A DNA stretch of 64,000 nucleotides from Clostridioides difficile ATCC 9689 = DSM 1296. GTDB lineage: Bacteria; Bacillota; Clostridia; Peptostreptococcales; Peptostreptococcaceae. Under the pieces are notes generated by a model that saw only the letters and a program-made list of their open reading frames with translations, made no database searches and was not told the origin of the DNA. Below are positions 1-9,070 of this stretch, piece after piece. A program made the position numbers and the translations under genes. The DNA is taken from NCBI RefSeq assembly GCF_001077535.1, contig NZ_CP011968.1, forward strand, positions 3,410,001-3,474,000. The letters run 5' to 3'. Within the stretch, counting starts at the first letter, position 1, and each line of letters opens with the position of its first letter.

Positions 1-106
1 GAATAAATTAAACTACACAATACTTGAAACCAATTACACTAGAGATATAATTGAAAATAAAATGGAAATAAAACCTTACGAAAGTATAATGATATATTAT
101 AAATAA
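1..106 (+). CDS. C-terminal end of a GH13-type glycosidase (partial)
   Basis: An open frame enters from the left edge and ends with TAA at 104-106, leaving 34 residues. The tail runs from an 'L..TNYTRD' stretch to 'KPYESIMIYYK'. This matches the C-terminal beta-domain ending of GH13 alpha-glucosidases such as trehalose-6-phosphate hydrolase or oligo-1,6-glucosidase, where an 'L.PYEA.VY' ending is common. The catalytic domain lies outside the window, so the substrate cannot be assigned. The gene converges on the RiPP operon and shares a terminator with it. Confidence 0.5.
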   Translation, partial: NKLNYTILETNYTRDIIENKMEIKPYESIMIYYK

Positions 107-120
107 AGTTATTTATGTAA

Positions 121-171
121 AAATGGTAGGAGCTGTAGCACTATTTTCTAGCACGACAGCTCCTACCATTT
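121..171. terminator. Bidirectional rho-independent terminator
   Basis: A perfect 16-bp inverted repeat (121-136 with 156-171) has A-rich and T-rich flanks on both sides. It can therefore end both the plus-strand glycosidase gene and the minus-strand RiPP operon. Its loop region carries a sequence also found in the hairpin at 7627-7659. Confidence 0.9.
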
Positions 172-309
172 TTAATTAACATATATAAAACAAGGTATTT
201 TAAAGTTGCTTTTATAGATATAATAAACAATTGTAATTAGATTCTATTAATTTTAATAAAGTTAATTATGTTAATTGATAAAGCTAAAACTAATTATATT
301 TAACTCTTT

Positions 310-528
310 TTATTTTTTTTGTCCAGGTATTTCTCCTGGTGATCTAAATTGTTGACCATTATTTATTTTAGAACCTTTCACTTGATTTGTGTGATAGAAT
401 GACCATGTTCCCCCAGAACAACTACAAGAGCATAGATTTGCACACAGAGCACCACAATTACATCCTCCTTTAGGATCTATTTCTCCATTTGCAGAATCAT
501 ATAAATTTCTTTTTCCAAAATTAGACAT
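310..528 (-). CDS. Cys-rich RiPP precursor (CLI_3235/Clo7bot-like)
   Basis: This 72-residue peptide is the last gene of a five-gene maturation operon. The N-terminal 22 residues form a charged leader (NGEIDPKGG). A core follows with six cysteines at 23, 25, 29, 33, 35 and 37, separated by small residues (CNCGALC, then CSCSCSGG), and then a Cys-free tail rich in Gly, Asn and Gln. This composition fits the clostridial Cys-rich peptides that travel with the CcpM radical SAM maturase. From those families I infer that the enzyme introduces thioether crosslinks at the cysteines. The start is placed after a GAGGGG ribosome site 9 bases upstream. The cleavage site is unknown: the exporter has no peptidase domain. 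The bridging pattern and activity (bacteriocin or signal) are not shown by the sequence. Confidence 0.85.
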   Translation of the reverse strand: MSNFGKRNLYDSANGEIDPKGGCNCGALCANLCSCSCSGGTWSFYHTNQVKGSKINNGQQFRSPGEIPGQKK

Positions 529-569
529 ATCATTTTTCCCCTCTCATTTGTTATATTATTATATTTTAA

Positions 570-860
570 TTAATTAAAATTAATAGAATTCTCAAGTTTT
601 TTAACAATATCATAAATATTGTTAAAAGAATTAAATCTTCCTGATAAAATTACATCCTCTGGAATAGATATAGAAAAATAGTCTTCTATATCATACAATG
701 TTAATACTAGTTCACGAGCAGGCATCATTATCTTAGATTCAAATAAATTTTCATTTTTTAAATAACAATTTTCATCAAAATTTATTTTTGATCTTTTCTC
801 AAATATATTTACTAAAACTGTATAGATATCTAGTTTATTCATAACTTCTGTGTTTACCAT
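570..860 (-). CDS. Acyl-carrier-related peptide maturation protein
   Basis: This 96-residue protein sits between the precursor and the larger maturation protein. Its helical pattern and the segment 'ELVLTLYDIEDYFSISIPED' (about residues 50-69) resemble helices II-III of acyl carrier proteins, where 'DSL...E..F.I.I' is typical. The position expected to hold the phosphopantetheine serine reads 'KIMMPARE', so no attachment Ser is visible. This matches the family described as peptide maturation system acyl carrier-related protein. A scaffold or substrate-presenting role is more likely than acyl transfer, but that is inference. An AGGATGGTGA ribosome site precedes the ATG. Confidence 0.75.
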   Translation of the reverse strand: MVNTEVMNKLDIYTVLVNIFEKRSKINFDENCYLKNENLFESKIMMPARELVLTLYDIEDYFSISIPEDVILSGRFNSFNNIYDIVKKLENSINFN

Positions 861-893
861 ATCAGTATTTCACCATCCTTTATGTAAAATATT

Positions 894-1970
894 TTATATA
901 GATGCTACAGTACCATATTTTATAAATTCTTTGATCATTAATTCTATTAATCTGTCTATTTCAGATTTGTTAGATAAACAAAATACATTTTTATTCTGTA
1001 ATGTGGCTATTTTTTTCTCGACTAATGATTTTCCTAATGTTAAATAAAATGGTTTTCCCATAGTCTCTGTTGGGTGAGATAATATTGATTTCGCAGCAAT
1101 ATTGTAATAATCTACCTCTATATTAAACTTACTTTTTGTAATTTTACCAAAATAAGAAATTTCTTCATCACTATATTTACCATATGGAATAGATAGTATT
1201 GTACAGTCTGGAGTTACTGCTTGAAGTACTTTGTACATTGTAATTCCAAAATCACCAAATGCTTTCGAAGAAAATGGAAGTATACCACCTGGAATTCCGA
1301 TAATTATAAGGTCAGGTTTTTTTTCTAATTCTAATTTTTTTAGAGTATTATTAAGCATTAGTACCTTGTCTTGTTCTTCTATATTATTTGAGTACATAAA
1401 CTCAGGGAATGAGTAGAAATCAAATAATTCGCAAACTTGACGTGTTCCAATTTGAAGAACCTTATATCCATCAATTAGTAACTTATTTCTTAATGCTAAT
1501 TGAATATCAAATTTTTCTAAGCCTTCAAATATGCTACATACAAAAATAACAGGTGTATCAATATTGTATATTCTTCCTTGAAAATCTTTTACCATATTTT
1601 TTGAACTATTAATTTCAAACTGTTGTTCTTTAGGTATAATCATTTTTAAATTATCAATATTACTATTTGAATTACTAAAAAAGATTATTTTTTTACCATG
1701 ATTTACAGCTTTTTTTATATTTTCTAAAATAATATTTTCGCTTTCATCACTATAAAAATTATTAAGTAAGATATATGTACATTTTTCTAATTCCTTATCA
1801 AAATTTTCAGAAACTTCTAAAGACTTACCATTAAATTTATATTTATCTCCTAAGATTCCATTCCCCTTTAAACTTACAATTGATGTTATATCTATATCTT
1901 TTAGTAAATTCTCTTGTTTAACAAATGGAGCCATTTCCTCTGTGAATGGATAAATTAATACTTTTTTCAT
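894..1970 (-). CDS. RiPP maturation protein (TIGR04066-like)
   Basis: The protein is 358 residues when started at the ATG at 1970, which has GGAGG 6 bases upstream; the longer frame to 2003 has no ribosome site. It lies directly downstream of the radical SAM gene. It begins 'MKKVLIYPFTEEMAPF' and contains a P-loop-like 'IIIGIPGGILPFS' segment near residue 240. This is the layout of the clostridial 'peptide maturation system protein' (TIGR04066) that accompanies the Cys-rich peptide maturase. The biochemical role of that family is unknown to me. No catalytic motif can be named with confidence. Confidence 0.8.
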   Translation of the reverse strand: MKKVLIYPFTEEMAPFVKQENLLKDIDITSIVSLKGNGILGDKYKFNGKSLEVSENFDKELEKCTYILLNNFYSDESENIILENIKKAVNHGKKIIFFSNSNSNIDNLKMIIPKEQQFEINSSKNMVKDFQGRIYNIDTPVIFVCSIFEGLEKFDIQLALRNKLLIDGYKVLQIGTRQVCELFDFYSFPEFMYSNNIEEQDKVLMLNNTLKKLELEKKPDLIIIGIPGGILPFSSKAFGDFGITMYKVLQAVTPDCTILSIPYGKYSDEEISYFGKITKSKFNIEVDYYNIAAKSILSHPTETMGKPFYLTLGKSLVEKKIATLQNKNVFCLSNKSEIDRLIELMIKEFIKYGTVASI

Positions 1971-2032
1971 TTTAATCCTCCAATAGATTCTAATTAGTTT
2001 CATAATGTAATAATTTAAGATGCTATCTTAAA

Positions 2033-3460
2033 TTAAATGGTATTTTCTATAAGTTCTTTTGTTTCAAAATCAAATCCCAATTCCTTTAATACGCAATAAT
2101 CTTGGAAATCACTTTCTATACTACTTCTAATATATTCACACTCCTTTGCTATATCTTCTTGTGTTGAATCAACACTTAAAGAAACAGCACAAATTCTGCA
2201 GTTTTCATAAGCCCAACAACTATGACATTTATCACCATTTATTCTTTCAATATTCAATAATTTTTCTACTTTTTTAAGGTCATATCCTTGATCTAAATTT
2301 CCTATATTCATACTATCTGATGCTTCTGATGCTTTTTCACATGGATAAAAATAACCATCAACATTTATGAATAATCTCATAACTCCTGGTACACATGGAC
2401 CCCCATGATGCCATTTTTCTGGCATTACTAAACGTTGTTTGCCCTGTTTACCATTTCGCGTATCTCCAATAGTAGAGATTTGAGTTTGTAATAATTTAGA
2501 ACTATCCTCTTTTTTTATTCTACCAAGTAAAGTTAAATATCCTATGAATAAAGCATACTGACTTTCTTCATAAAAACTTTGTGATTTCTCAGTTTTAACT
2601 TTAGCATTTACTTCACTAACAATTGAAGATAAAAATAATGAATTTTGAAATAATTCTTCTTTAGTAAAGAATTTATTAACGCAAGAGAAGTTATCAGTTG
2701 CTAATACAGAATTAAAATGTACATTATTTTTAAAATAATTTGGATACTTAGTAGATATCATATCTAGTTTTTTCATTATAGTACTAAAAGATCCTACATT
2801 ATTATTTGCAAACTTTCTATTTTTATCATGTATTTCAGCAGGACCATCTAGACTAATCATAATACTAACATTATTTTCTTCAAATAACTCTATAATTTCT
2901 TCTGTTATAAGAGTTGCATTAGTTGTTAAATTGTATTTCAAATTTTTACCTTCTATATTCGCTTTTGAATATTCAATACACCATTTAATTAAATCAAATT
3001 CTAGTAATGGCTCTCCGCCATAAAAACCTATACTCACATATTGACAATCTCTTGAATGGCTTATTAAATAATCAATTCCTCTTTTAGCAGTCTCTTTAGA
3101 CATTCTTTTGTTTGTATGTATTCTATTTATATATCCTCCAGAATAAGTACAATAATCACAATGTAAGTTACAATTTTGAGTTACTTGTAATATTATTCCT
3201 TCTACCCTATTTTCACAATGATACTTTAATACTTCAGTTTCTGGATGTTCTGTTATTTTCACTTTATTTGATTTTAAGTATCCTTGCTTTCTTAAAAATT
3301 CTACATATTCTAATGTATTACTACTTGACTCTCCAAGTTGTTCTTTCTTTAGATAATCATAGACATTTTCATCTATATTTAATATAGAATCAGTATTCAC
3401 ATCATAAAAATAGAACCCAGTTGATGTTTGAAATAAATGAATAAAAGGTTTTTGTTCCAT
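2033..3460 (-). CDS. Radical SAM/SPASM Cys-rich peptide maturase (CcpM-like)
   Basis: This 475-residue enzyme probably modifies the six-Cys precursor encoded downstream. Residues 1-70 look like a peptide-binding (RRE/PqqD-like) domain. The radical SAM cluster motif CxxxCxxC is at C97, C101 and C104. Glycine-rich SAM-binding segments follow, including 'GFYGGEPLLE'. The C-terminal third has the Cys pattern of a SPASM/twitch region with auxiliary clusters (GGPC...YFYPCEKAS, then CHSCWAYENCRIC and a last Cys near 435). Size and order agree with maturases that make Cys-to-carbon thioethers in sactipeptides and ranthipeptides. It is 28 bases downstream of the transporter gene and is preceded by AAGGAG. 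Confidence 0.93.
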   Translation of the reverse strand: MEQKPFIHLFQTSTGFYFYDVNTDSILNIDENVYDYLKKEQLGESSSNTLEYVEFLRKQGYLKSNKVKITEHPETEVLKYHCENRVEGIILQVTQNCNLHCDYCTYSGGYINRIHTNKRMSKETAKRGIDYLISHSRDCQYVSIGFYGGEPLLEFDLIKWCIEYSKANIEGKNLKYNLTTNATLITEEIIELFEENNVSIMISLDGPAEIHDKNRKFANNNVGSFSTIMKKLDMISTKYPNYFKNNVHFNSVLATDNFSCVNKFFTKEELFQNSLFLSSIVSEVNAKVKTEKSQSFYEESQYALFIGYLTLLGRIKKEDSSKLLQTQISTIGDTRNGKQGKQRLVMPEKWHHGGPCVPGVMRLFINVDGYFYPCEKASEASDSMNIGNLDQGYDLKKVEKLLNIERINGDKCHSCWAYENCRICAVSLSVDSTQEDIAKECEYIRSSIESDFQDYCVLKELGFDFETKELIENTI

Positions 3461-3488
3461 AATTCTTAACTCCTTTTCAAAGTAATTA

Positions 3489-5357
3489 TTAATTTGTTTC
3501 TAGTTTACTTATAATTTGACTTGAATATAACTGATGATAAATTCCTTCTTTTTCGATTAATTCCTCATGATTTCCACATTCTGCAATTTGTCCATTATTT
3601 AAAACTATTATATTTTCACATAACAAATTTAAATGATGTGTTTTATGAGATACGAATATACCAAATTTATTTTCAAACATTTTTTTATAAGTTAAAAGCA
3701 TATCATTTTCAGCTATTCCATCTAAAGCGGCATCTGGTTCATCTAAAATGTAAAAATCAGCATCTTTCATCATAGCTCTTGATATTGCTATTTTCTGCCA
3801 TTGGCCTTCTGAAAGTTGATTTTCTCCAAACCAATATCCTAAAATGGTATTTAATTTATTACTCCCCAATTGATTAATATCTAGTCCAGATTTTATCAAT
3901 GACTCTTTTATCAAATCCTCATTATTTATCTGATCTAGGTTTCCATATCCTACATTTTCTTTTACACTAGCTTCATATTTGGTATAGTCTTGAAAAACAC
4001 AACTTATTTTATTGTAGTAATTTTCTTTTTCGATATTATGTAGGTTAATTCCATTTATTAAGATATCTCCTTCATAATCATCATAAATTCCTAGTATAAT
4101 TTTGATTAAAGTTGATTTACCAGAACCGTTTCTACCAACAAGTGCAATAGGACTATTCTTTTTTAGTTCTAGATTAATATCCTTTAGAACATAACCTGAA
4201 TCTTCAGTAAATTTATAATATAAATGTTTTAGCTCTATTTTTTCTATATTATCTATTTTAAGTTTTGTTTTATTAAGTTCCGTCTTCTCAGGAATATCAA
4301 AAAATCTAAATAATAGTTCCATATATAGAGATTTACTATATATTGTACTCATCATTGATAATATCACTTCTATACCATTTTTTATTGTTGTTATACAGGT
4401 TATGTAAGTAGTTACATCTCCCATATATATTTTCTGCCAAAACCCATTAAGAAGTATATGAAAATATATAACTCCTGTAAATAATTGACCAATAATTATA
4501 ATTATAAAATTCATCTCAAATGTTTTTTTCATTATTTTATAATCTTGAAGAATGAATTTTTCTTTTAATTTTCCATACTGATTTATAAATAAATTTCCTA
4601 ATCCATATAAAATTGTTTCTTTGATTGAATTTCCTAATAGCATTAAAAAATTAATATACCAACATTTTCTTTCTTCAGAAGTTCTTTTCATACTTATTTC
4701 ATACTGCTCATGCCCTAATTTTTGAGAGTAATAAAATTGTATAACTGGGGCTATTATGATTAATATTACAATCCAATATTGATAAGATATAATTATAATA
4801 ATCGAGGAAAATATTGTGATTGCCTGTTGAAAAATTAAAATCCAGGAGTTAAAGTAATCAATAACTGTAGCTCCATTTTGAGATTGAGCTCTATTGATTA
4901 AATCATAAATTTCCTTATTTTCAAAATCCTTCGTAGTTAATCTATTAGCTTTTTCTAACATTAAAATCTCTATATGTCTGGTAAACCTTTTCATAAATGT
5001 CGTAGAGTATAAATTATAAATTTCTACAGCCATTAAATCAATCATCTCTAAGACTATATAGATAAAAATTAATTTTAAAAAGATATCTTGCCCTATATTT
5101 TTCATCTGAATTGCATTTATCATTTTTTGCATTATTAACAAAGATATTATTGGAAAAAAACCTTGAAATACTGAAAAAATAATGCATAAAAAAATATATA
5201 TCCAGCTATAATTAAAGATTAATTTAGTACTGTTTATTATAACATTAAAAATTTGATAAAGATAATTTTTAGTTTTAGTTCTATTAAGGAAGATTAAAAT
5301 AATAATTACTCCTATAATAAATAAACCAATTAATATTTTAATTGATGATTTCTCCAT
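3489..5357 (-). CDS. ABC exporter, fused permease-ATPase
   Basis: The 622-residue protein is the first gene of the RiPP operon and most likely exports the mature peptide. Several hydrophobic segments fill residues 1-330 (ABC transporter transmembrane domain), after an extra N-terminal membrane helix at 8-24. The nucleotide-binding domain has Walker A 'GRNGSGKST' (about 412-420), the signature 'LSEGQWQKIAISRA' and Walker B 'ADFYILDEPDAALD'. There is no N-terminal C39 peptidase domain, so leader removal must be done elsewhere. AGGTGA lies 4 bases before the ATG. The 460-base upstream region holds the probable operon promoter. Confidence 0.92.
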   Translation of the reverse strand: MEKSSIKILIGLFIIGVIIILIFLNRTKTKNYLYQIFNVIINSTKLIFNYSWIYIFLCIIFSVFQGFFPIISLLIMQKMINAIQMKNIGQDIFLKLIFIYIVLEMIDLMAVEIYNLYSTTFMKRFTRHIEILMLEKANRLTTKDFENKEIYDLINRAQSQNGATVIDYFNSWILIFQQAITIFSSIIIIISYQYWIVILIIIAPVIQFYYSQKLGHEQYEISMKRTSEERKCWYINFLMLLGNSIKETILYGLGNLFINQYGKLKEKFILQDYKIMKKTFEMNFIIIIIGQLFTGVIYFHILLNGFWQKIYMGDVTTYITCITTIKNGIEVILSMMSTIYSKSLYMELLFRFFDIPEKTELNKTKLKIDNIEKIELKHLYYKFTEDSGYVLKDINLELKKNSPIALVGRNGSGKSTLIKIILGIYDDYEGDILINGINLHNIEKENYYNKISCVFQDYTKYEASVKENVGYGNLDQINNEDLIKESLIKSGLDINQLGSNKLNTILGYWFGENQLSEGQWQKIAISRAMMKDADFYILDEPDAALDGIAENDMLLTYKKMFENKFGIFVSHKTHHLNLLCENIIVLNNGQIAECGNHEELIEKEGIYHQLYSSQIISKLETN

Positions 5358-5503
5358 TATTTCACCTGAAATTAAATTCTTAAAAGTATTTTTTTGATGT
5401 TTTTTTCACATAAAAATATATTATCAAGCAATTTATTGCTTATTATATAACAATAAATATATATTTTATTTAAGACATAGTTTAAAATAAATAGTAATTA
5501 ACT

Positions 5504-5515
5504 CGAAACGTTTCT
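5504..5515. promoter_or_regulatory. Candidate CcpA (cre-like) site
   Basis: The only palindrome I noticed in the 460-base gap 5358-5817 is GAAACGTTTC (5505-5514), about 150 bases upstream of the exporter start. It has a cre-like core with central CG. The match to clostridial cre consensus is partial, so a link between the RiPP operon and carbon repression is only a suggestion. The rest of the gap is AT-rich without recognisable genes. Confidence 0.3.
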
Positions 5516-5817
5516 AATCATTATTTATACTACAATGGTAGCATGAAATCAAAAAAATTTCAACAACAATTTAAATTTAATTATTCTATTTTACTATATT
5601 TTAATTTTTATTTAAATGTTAAATCTTTTTTATTTATGTGAACTTTTAACAGAATTTAATATTTTAATTTTTAAATTTTATATATAAGATAAAAAAATAA
5701 AACAAAACAGTAGCTAGGCTTTAAATAAAATATTAAATACTATAATTTATAGATTAAATCTGATATTATTATATACATCTGGAAGTTGTTGCTATTATTT
5801 AAAAAGGTGGGATGGAT

Positions 5818-6054
5818 ATGAATAACATGGAAAATAAGAAAAATTTTTTAAGAAAAATAGTAAAATTAAGAAGCATATTTCTAAGCATATTTGGTGTGTT
5901 TTTATTTATTACAGCAACTACAGGTATTCAAACTGTTGATAGATATGTTCCAACATGGTTATATATAACATTGGGAGTGTCAGCAACTATATCATTAGTT
6001 TTATACGTTATTTCCTTTATTTTAAAAATAAATATAAAAGATAGTAAAATGTAG
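5818..6054 (+). CDS. Small two-helix membrane protein
   Basis: This is a 78-residue hypothetical protein. A charged N-terminus (KNFLRKIVKLR) precedes two hydrophobic segments (about 19-37 and 47-69). I chose the ATG at 5818, which has AGGTGG 7 bases upstream; the ATG at 5812 lies on top of that site. It faces away from the RiPP operon and ends at its own terminator. I recognise no family. An immunity role for the adjacent peptide system is possible only by position. Confidence 0.6.
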   Translation: MNNMENKKNFLRKIVKLRSIFLSIFGVFLFITATTGIQTVDRYVPTWLYITLGVSATISLVLYVISFILKINIKDSKM

Positions 6055-6073
6055 TACTTCATAAACTTCCAGT

Positions 6074-6109
6074 AAAAGAATAATTTTGATAAATCAAAAT
6101 TATTCTTTT
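6074..6109 (+). terminator. Rho-independent terminator
   Basis: A perfect 16-bp inverted repeat (6074-6089 with 6094-6109) with a 4-base loop and trailing T residues lies 20 bases after the small membrane protein gene. Confidence 0.85.
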
Positions 6110-6704
6110 TTAATATCAAAATAAATAATAAAATAACAAAATAAATAGAAAATATAACTAAAAAATTATCAAAGTTTAAGATGATAATTTTATATTTGAT
6201 AAACTTATGTAATACATTGTAAATTAACTTCTCAAAATTTATAATTCTTAGCATAAAATTATAATTTAATATTAAAATTTTACAAAAAAGTAATTTATTA
6301 AATGACTAGGATAATCAATAAAACTTTATAATTTCCACAAAAGTTATGATGAAATTGTTGATTTAGATATAAATTTATCAGTAAAACAAATTAGTAAGTT
6401 AAAAAACGATCTTATAAAAAGATTAAAATAAATCCTTTTATTGGAATTTTAAGAGATTTTGTTTTTATTATAAATAAAAAATTTATTGGTTTATTATTTA
6501 AAAACGTTACAAGTCTTTTAAAGCTCTTTAAAACAGCCTTTTAAATTACTTTACTTAAATATTTTTTTGTTTAACTTATTTTTATAAGTAATAAACATAT
6601 AAACATCACTTATGTAAATTAATGATTTTTAAAATAAAGATATTTTTATTTTTTATATAAACAGTACAGAATAAAAAAATATTTGTGTTTTCCCTTTTAC
6701 TATT
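6110..6704. other. Gene-free AT-rich stretch
   Basis: No intact gene is visible. A short plus-strand open stretch ends at about 6431 (…KQISKLKNDLIKRLK, stop) and lacks a start or ribosome site. It may be the tail of a decayed gene, but I do not recognise it. Confidence 0.4.
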
Positions 6705-7556
6705 CTATTTTAAAAATATTTTATTTATTTTATATTTCTCTAAAAATGTATAGTTTTCATCACTTTCATACCCAGAATCATCCACTATTTTAGGATATTT
6801 AAACTTTGTATGGAACTAAATAGATTTTAAAAATGGTATTAATGTTATAGTATCAGTGGGTTGATGTCCTGAACTTACCAAAACTATATATTCTGAATCT
6901 ACACCAAATTGTATATTATATGCTGGTTTCAATTGCCCATTTTTCATATGATCTTCTTTCATTCTCATAAAAGTTGCGTCATTATCTGTTTTAGAATAAC
7001 TATTTCGTTCACTCATTATATGAAGGTCTTTAGTATATTTTTTCAATCTATCAATACAATCATTTAATTGCTCTATAGATTTGTTCTTTCCCTTTCCATG
7101 AACAAATGTTATATTTGATTCTTTTGATATTTTTTAACCTTCTTTAAAAATTTCCTTAAATGATGGATTTTAATTTTATCTTTATAAATTATTTTAATAC
7201 CAAAATCAATCTCACATTTTAATATGAAGTCAGATATATTATTCATCATTTTAGCCATATTTTTATTTATAGCTTTTTTCAAACAAAAGTATATCTATTA
7301 GCAGATGACTCTATTTCTCTTGAAGAATAAATACAGTTAATGTTTGTATATATTATAATTTTCAAAAGTTGTCTAGGGGTTACTCTATTTCCTCTAATTC
7401 GAGCATAAGTCTTATATAATTTTTCTAAATTCATCTACTCAATAATTTGACTTAATAACCTTACAGAATCATCTTTTGGAATCATGTAATCAATACTTAG
7501 TGGTAATTTAAATTGATAATTATCGCCATAAGTAGTATAATTAAACTATATACCAT
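6705..7556 (-). pseudogene. Decayed IS1182-family transposase
   Basis: Reading minus-strand frames from 7556 gives a broken but clear transposase: 'YQFKLPLSIDYMIPKDDS', then 'KTYARIRGNRVTPRQLLKII', then '[20 protein letters not shown]', and finally 'KYPKIVDDSGYESDENYTFL'. These are typical landmarks of IS1182-group transposases. The frame is interrupted by a shift near 7543, in-frame stops near 7436 and 7290, further shifts, and loss of the C-terminal third. About 280 codons remain of the roughly 450-500 usual for the family. It cannot encode an active enzyme. Confidence 0.85.
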
Positions 7557-7573
7557 TTTGTTTTAACACACAA

Positions 7574-7625
7574 TTATTATACAAGACTCCCAAACTCTTT
7601 TGAACTTGGGATTCTTGTATAATAA
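7574..7625. terminator. Long near-perfect hairpin
   Basis: Arms 7574-7593 and 7606-7625 pair over 20 bases with one or two mismatches around a 12-base loop. It lies downstream of the minus-strand permease gene, beside the transposase relic. It may be a second terminator or an end structure left by the insertion element. Confidence 0.6.
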
Positions 7626-7626
7626 A

Positions 7627-7659
7627 GGGTGTAGCACTATTTTCTAGTGATACAGCCCC
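7627..7659 (-). terminator. Terminator hairpin after permease gene
   Basis: Inverted repeat 7627-7639 with 7645-7659 (GGGTGTAGCACTA paired with TAGTGATACAGCCCC, with small mismatches) lies 50 bases beyond the permease stop. Its 5' arm and loop (TGTAGCACTATTTTCTAG) are identical to part of the terminator at 121-171. Confidence 0.7.
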
Positions 7660-7710
7660 ATTTCCCTAAATTCAAAGTAATATTTATAGAATCTCTATAG
7701 ATTACAATAA

Positions 7711-9030
7711 TTATTTGACTTCTACATCATTATATTTCTTTGAATATACTTTAGTCATATAGAAATATATAGGAACTACAATTATCATCCCACCTAATCC
7801 CCAAACTATCTTCATAGGTTCATCAATACCTGCTTTTATCAGTAATAATATACTTATAATAACTGCAAATATTGGTATAATTGCTCCTCCAGGTATTCTA
7901 AAATTTACATCTTTACCAGCATACTTCTTTCTCAATATTAGTACAGCTAGACATGTAGGAATATATTGAATAAATCTAGATACAACACTTATTTGAGATA
8001 ATGTTGTGAATGAACCCGACCATGCTATTAGTAAAGTTCCTATGACAGATACTATAATTGCTATATAAGGAGCTCCATTTTTATTAGTTTTTCTTATAGA
8101 CTTAGGCATTAATCCTTGTTCAACCAAAGCAGCAGCAGACCTTGGTGTAAATATGGATGATGCAATATTTATACCTCCAACAGATACTATAGTTCCTATT
8201 GTAATTATATACCCGCCTATAGGACCTAACATCTTAATGGCAGCATCTGCAACAGGAGTAGCTGACCCTGCTAAGCCATTACCCAACACCCCTATACTTA
8301 TTCCCAGTATAAGCATATATATTACTGATACTACAAACATTACCATTACCAATGCTTTAGGTACATTTTTCTTAGGGTTCTCCATATCTTTTGCTGCAAC
8401 AGCTAAAGATTCAAATCCTGTAAAAGCATAAAATAAAGTTATAGATACTGCTACAAAAGCTGATGACGCACTTTGACCTTTTTGTATTATTACAAATGGG
8501 GTAAAATTAGAACCCTTTATAAAGAATAATCCTACAGCTATAAATAAAACTATTGGTAATAATTTTCCTATAGTCATGATATTATTTAAGTGCTTAGATT
8601 GTTTCATTCCCATAAAATTTATAATCCCAAGCCCTACAACTAATATACCAATTATTATATTTTTAGTAAGTGGTTCTGCTGCTTGTGGCCATACAGATGA
8701 TAGTGTTACAGCAAAGAAATTTGCCATAGTAGCCCAAGCAATCATACTAACTATCCACTTCATAAATCCAACTTCAAATCCAACAAAATCTCCAAATGCC
8801 TCTTTTGCATAAAGATAGGGCCCTCCATCAGTATCAAACCAACTACCTGCTTCAGCAAAACATAAAGCAATAGAAACAGCTAAAAGCATACAAAAAACTA
8901 ATACTAATATACTTGCTGGACCTATATCTGTATAAGCATCACCAGGTAACCCGAATATACCTGACCCTATTATTGCATTGATTCCTAATAGTACAATACT
9001 CCAAAAACCTAACTTAATGCCTTTTTCCAT
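7711..9030 (-). CDS. APC-family amino acid permease
   Basis: This 439-residue, 12-helix membrane protein is predicted to take up an amino acid or amine. The N-terminus has the superfamily signature 'GINAIIGSGIFGLPG' in helix 1, and conserved 'FYAFTGFESLAVAAKDMENPKKNVPKA' lies near the middle. The start is the ATG at 9030 with GGGGGGA upstream; the longer frame begins with TTG inside that site. The gene follows a PuuD-like hydrolase by 40 bases. Together they suggest uptake and breakdown of a gamma-glutamyl compound or polyamine-related amine. The actual substrate is not shown by sequence. Confidence 0.9.
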   Translation of the reverse strand: MEKGIKLGFWSIVLLGINAIIGSGIFGLPGDAYTDIGPASILVLVFCMLLAVSIALCFAEAGSWFDTDGGPYLYAKEAFGDFVGFEVGFMKWIVSMIAWATMANFFAVTLSSVWPQAAEPLTKNIIIGILVVGLGIINFMGMKQSKHLNNIMTIGKLLPIVLFIAVGLFFIKGSNFTPFVIIQKGQSASSAFVAVSITLFYAFTGFESLAVAAKDMENPKKNVPKALVMVMFVVSVIYMLILGISIGVLGNGLAGSATPVADAAIKMLGPIGGYIITIGTIVSVGGINIASSIFTPRSAAALVEQGLMPKSIRKTNKNGAPYIAIIVSVIGTLLIAWSGSFTTLSQISVVSRFIQYIPTCLAVLILRKKYAGKDVNFRIPGGAIIPIFAVIISILLLIKAGIDEPMKIVWGLGGMIIVVPIYFYMTKVYSKKYNDVEVK

Positions 9031-9070
9031 TGTTATTCCCCCCAAAGCCAACTTAATATATTTATATTTT

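Noticed and set aside
850..1047. Plus-strand open frame of 65 codons
   Set aside because: It lies antisense within the TIGR04066-like gene, has no ribosome site and shows low-complexity composition.
5504..5515. Firm cre site for the RiPP operon
   Set aside because: Only a 10-bp core palindrome fits, and promoter boxes could not be placed with confidence. It is kept as a low-confidence feature only.
5928..6254. Minus-strand open frame of 108 codons
   Set aside because: It overlaps the small membrane protein gene and its terminator, starts at no ribosome site and reads as AT-rich filler (Ile/Leu/Phe/Lys).
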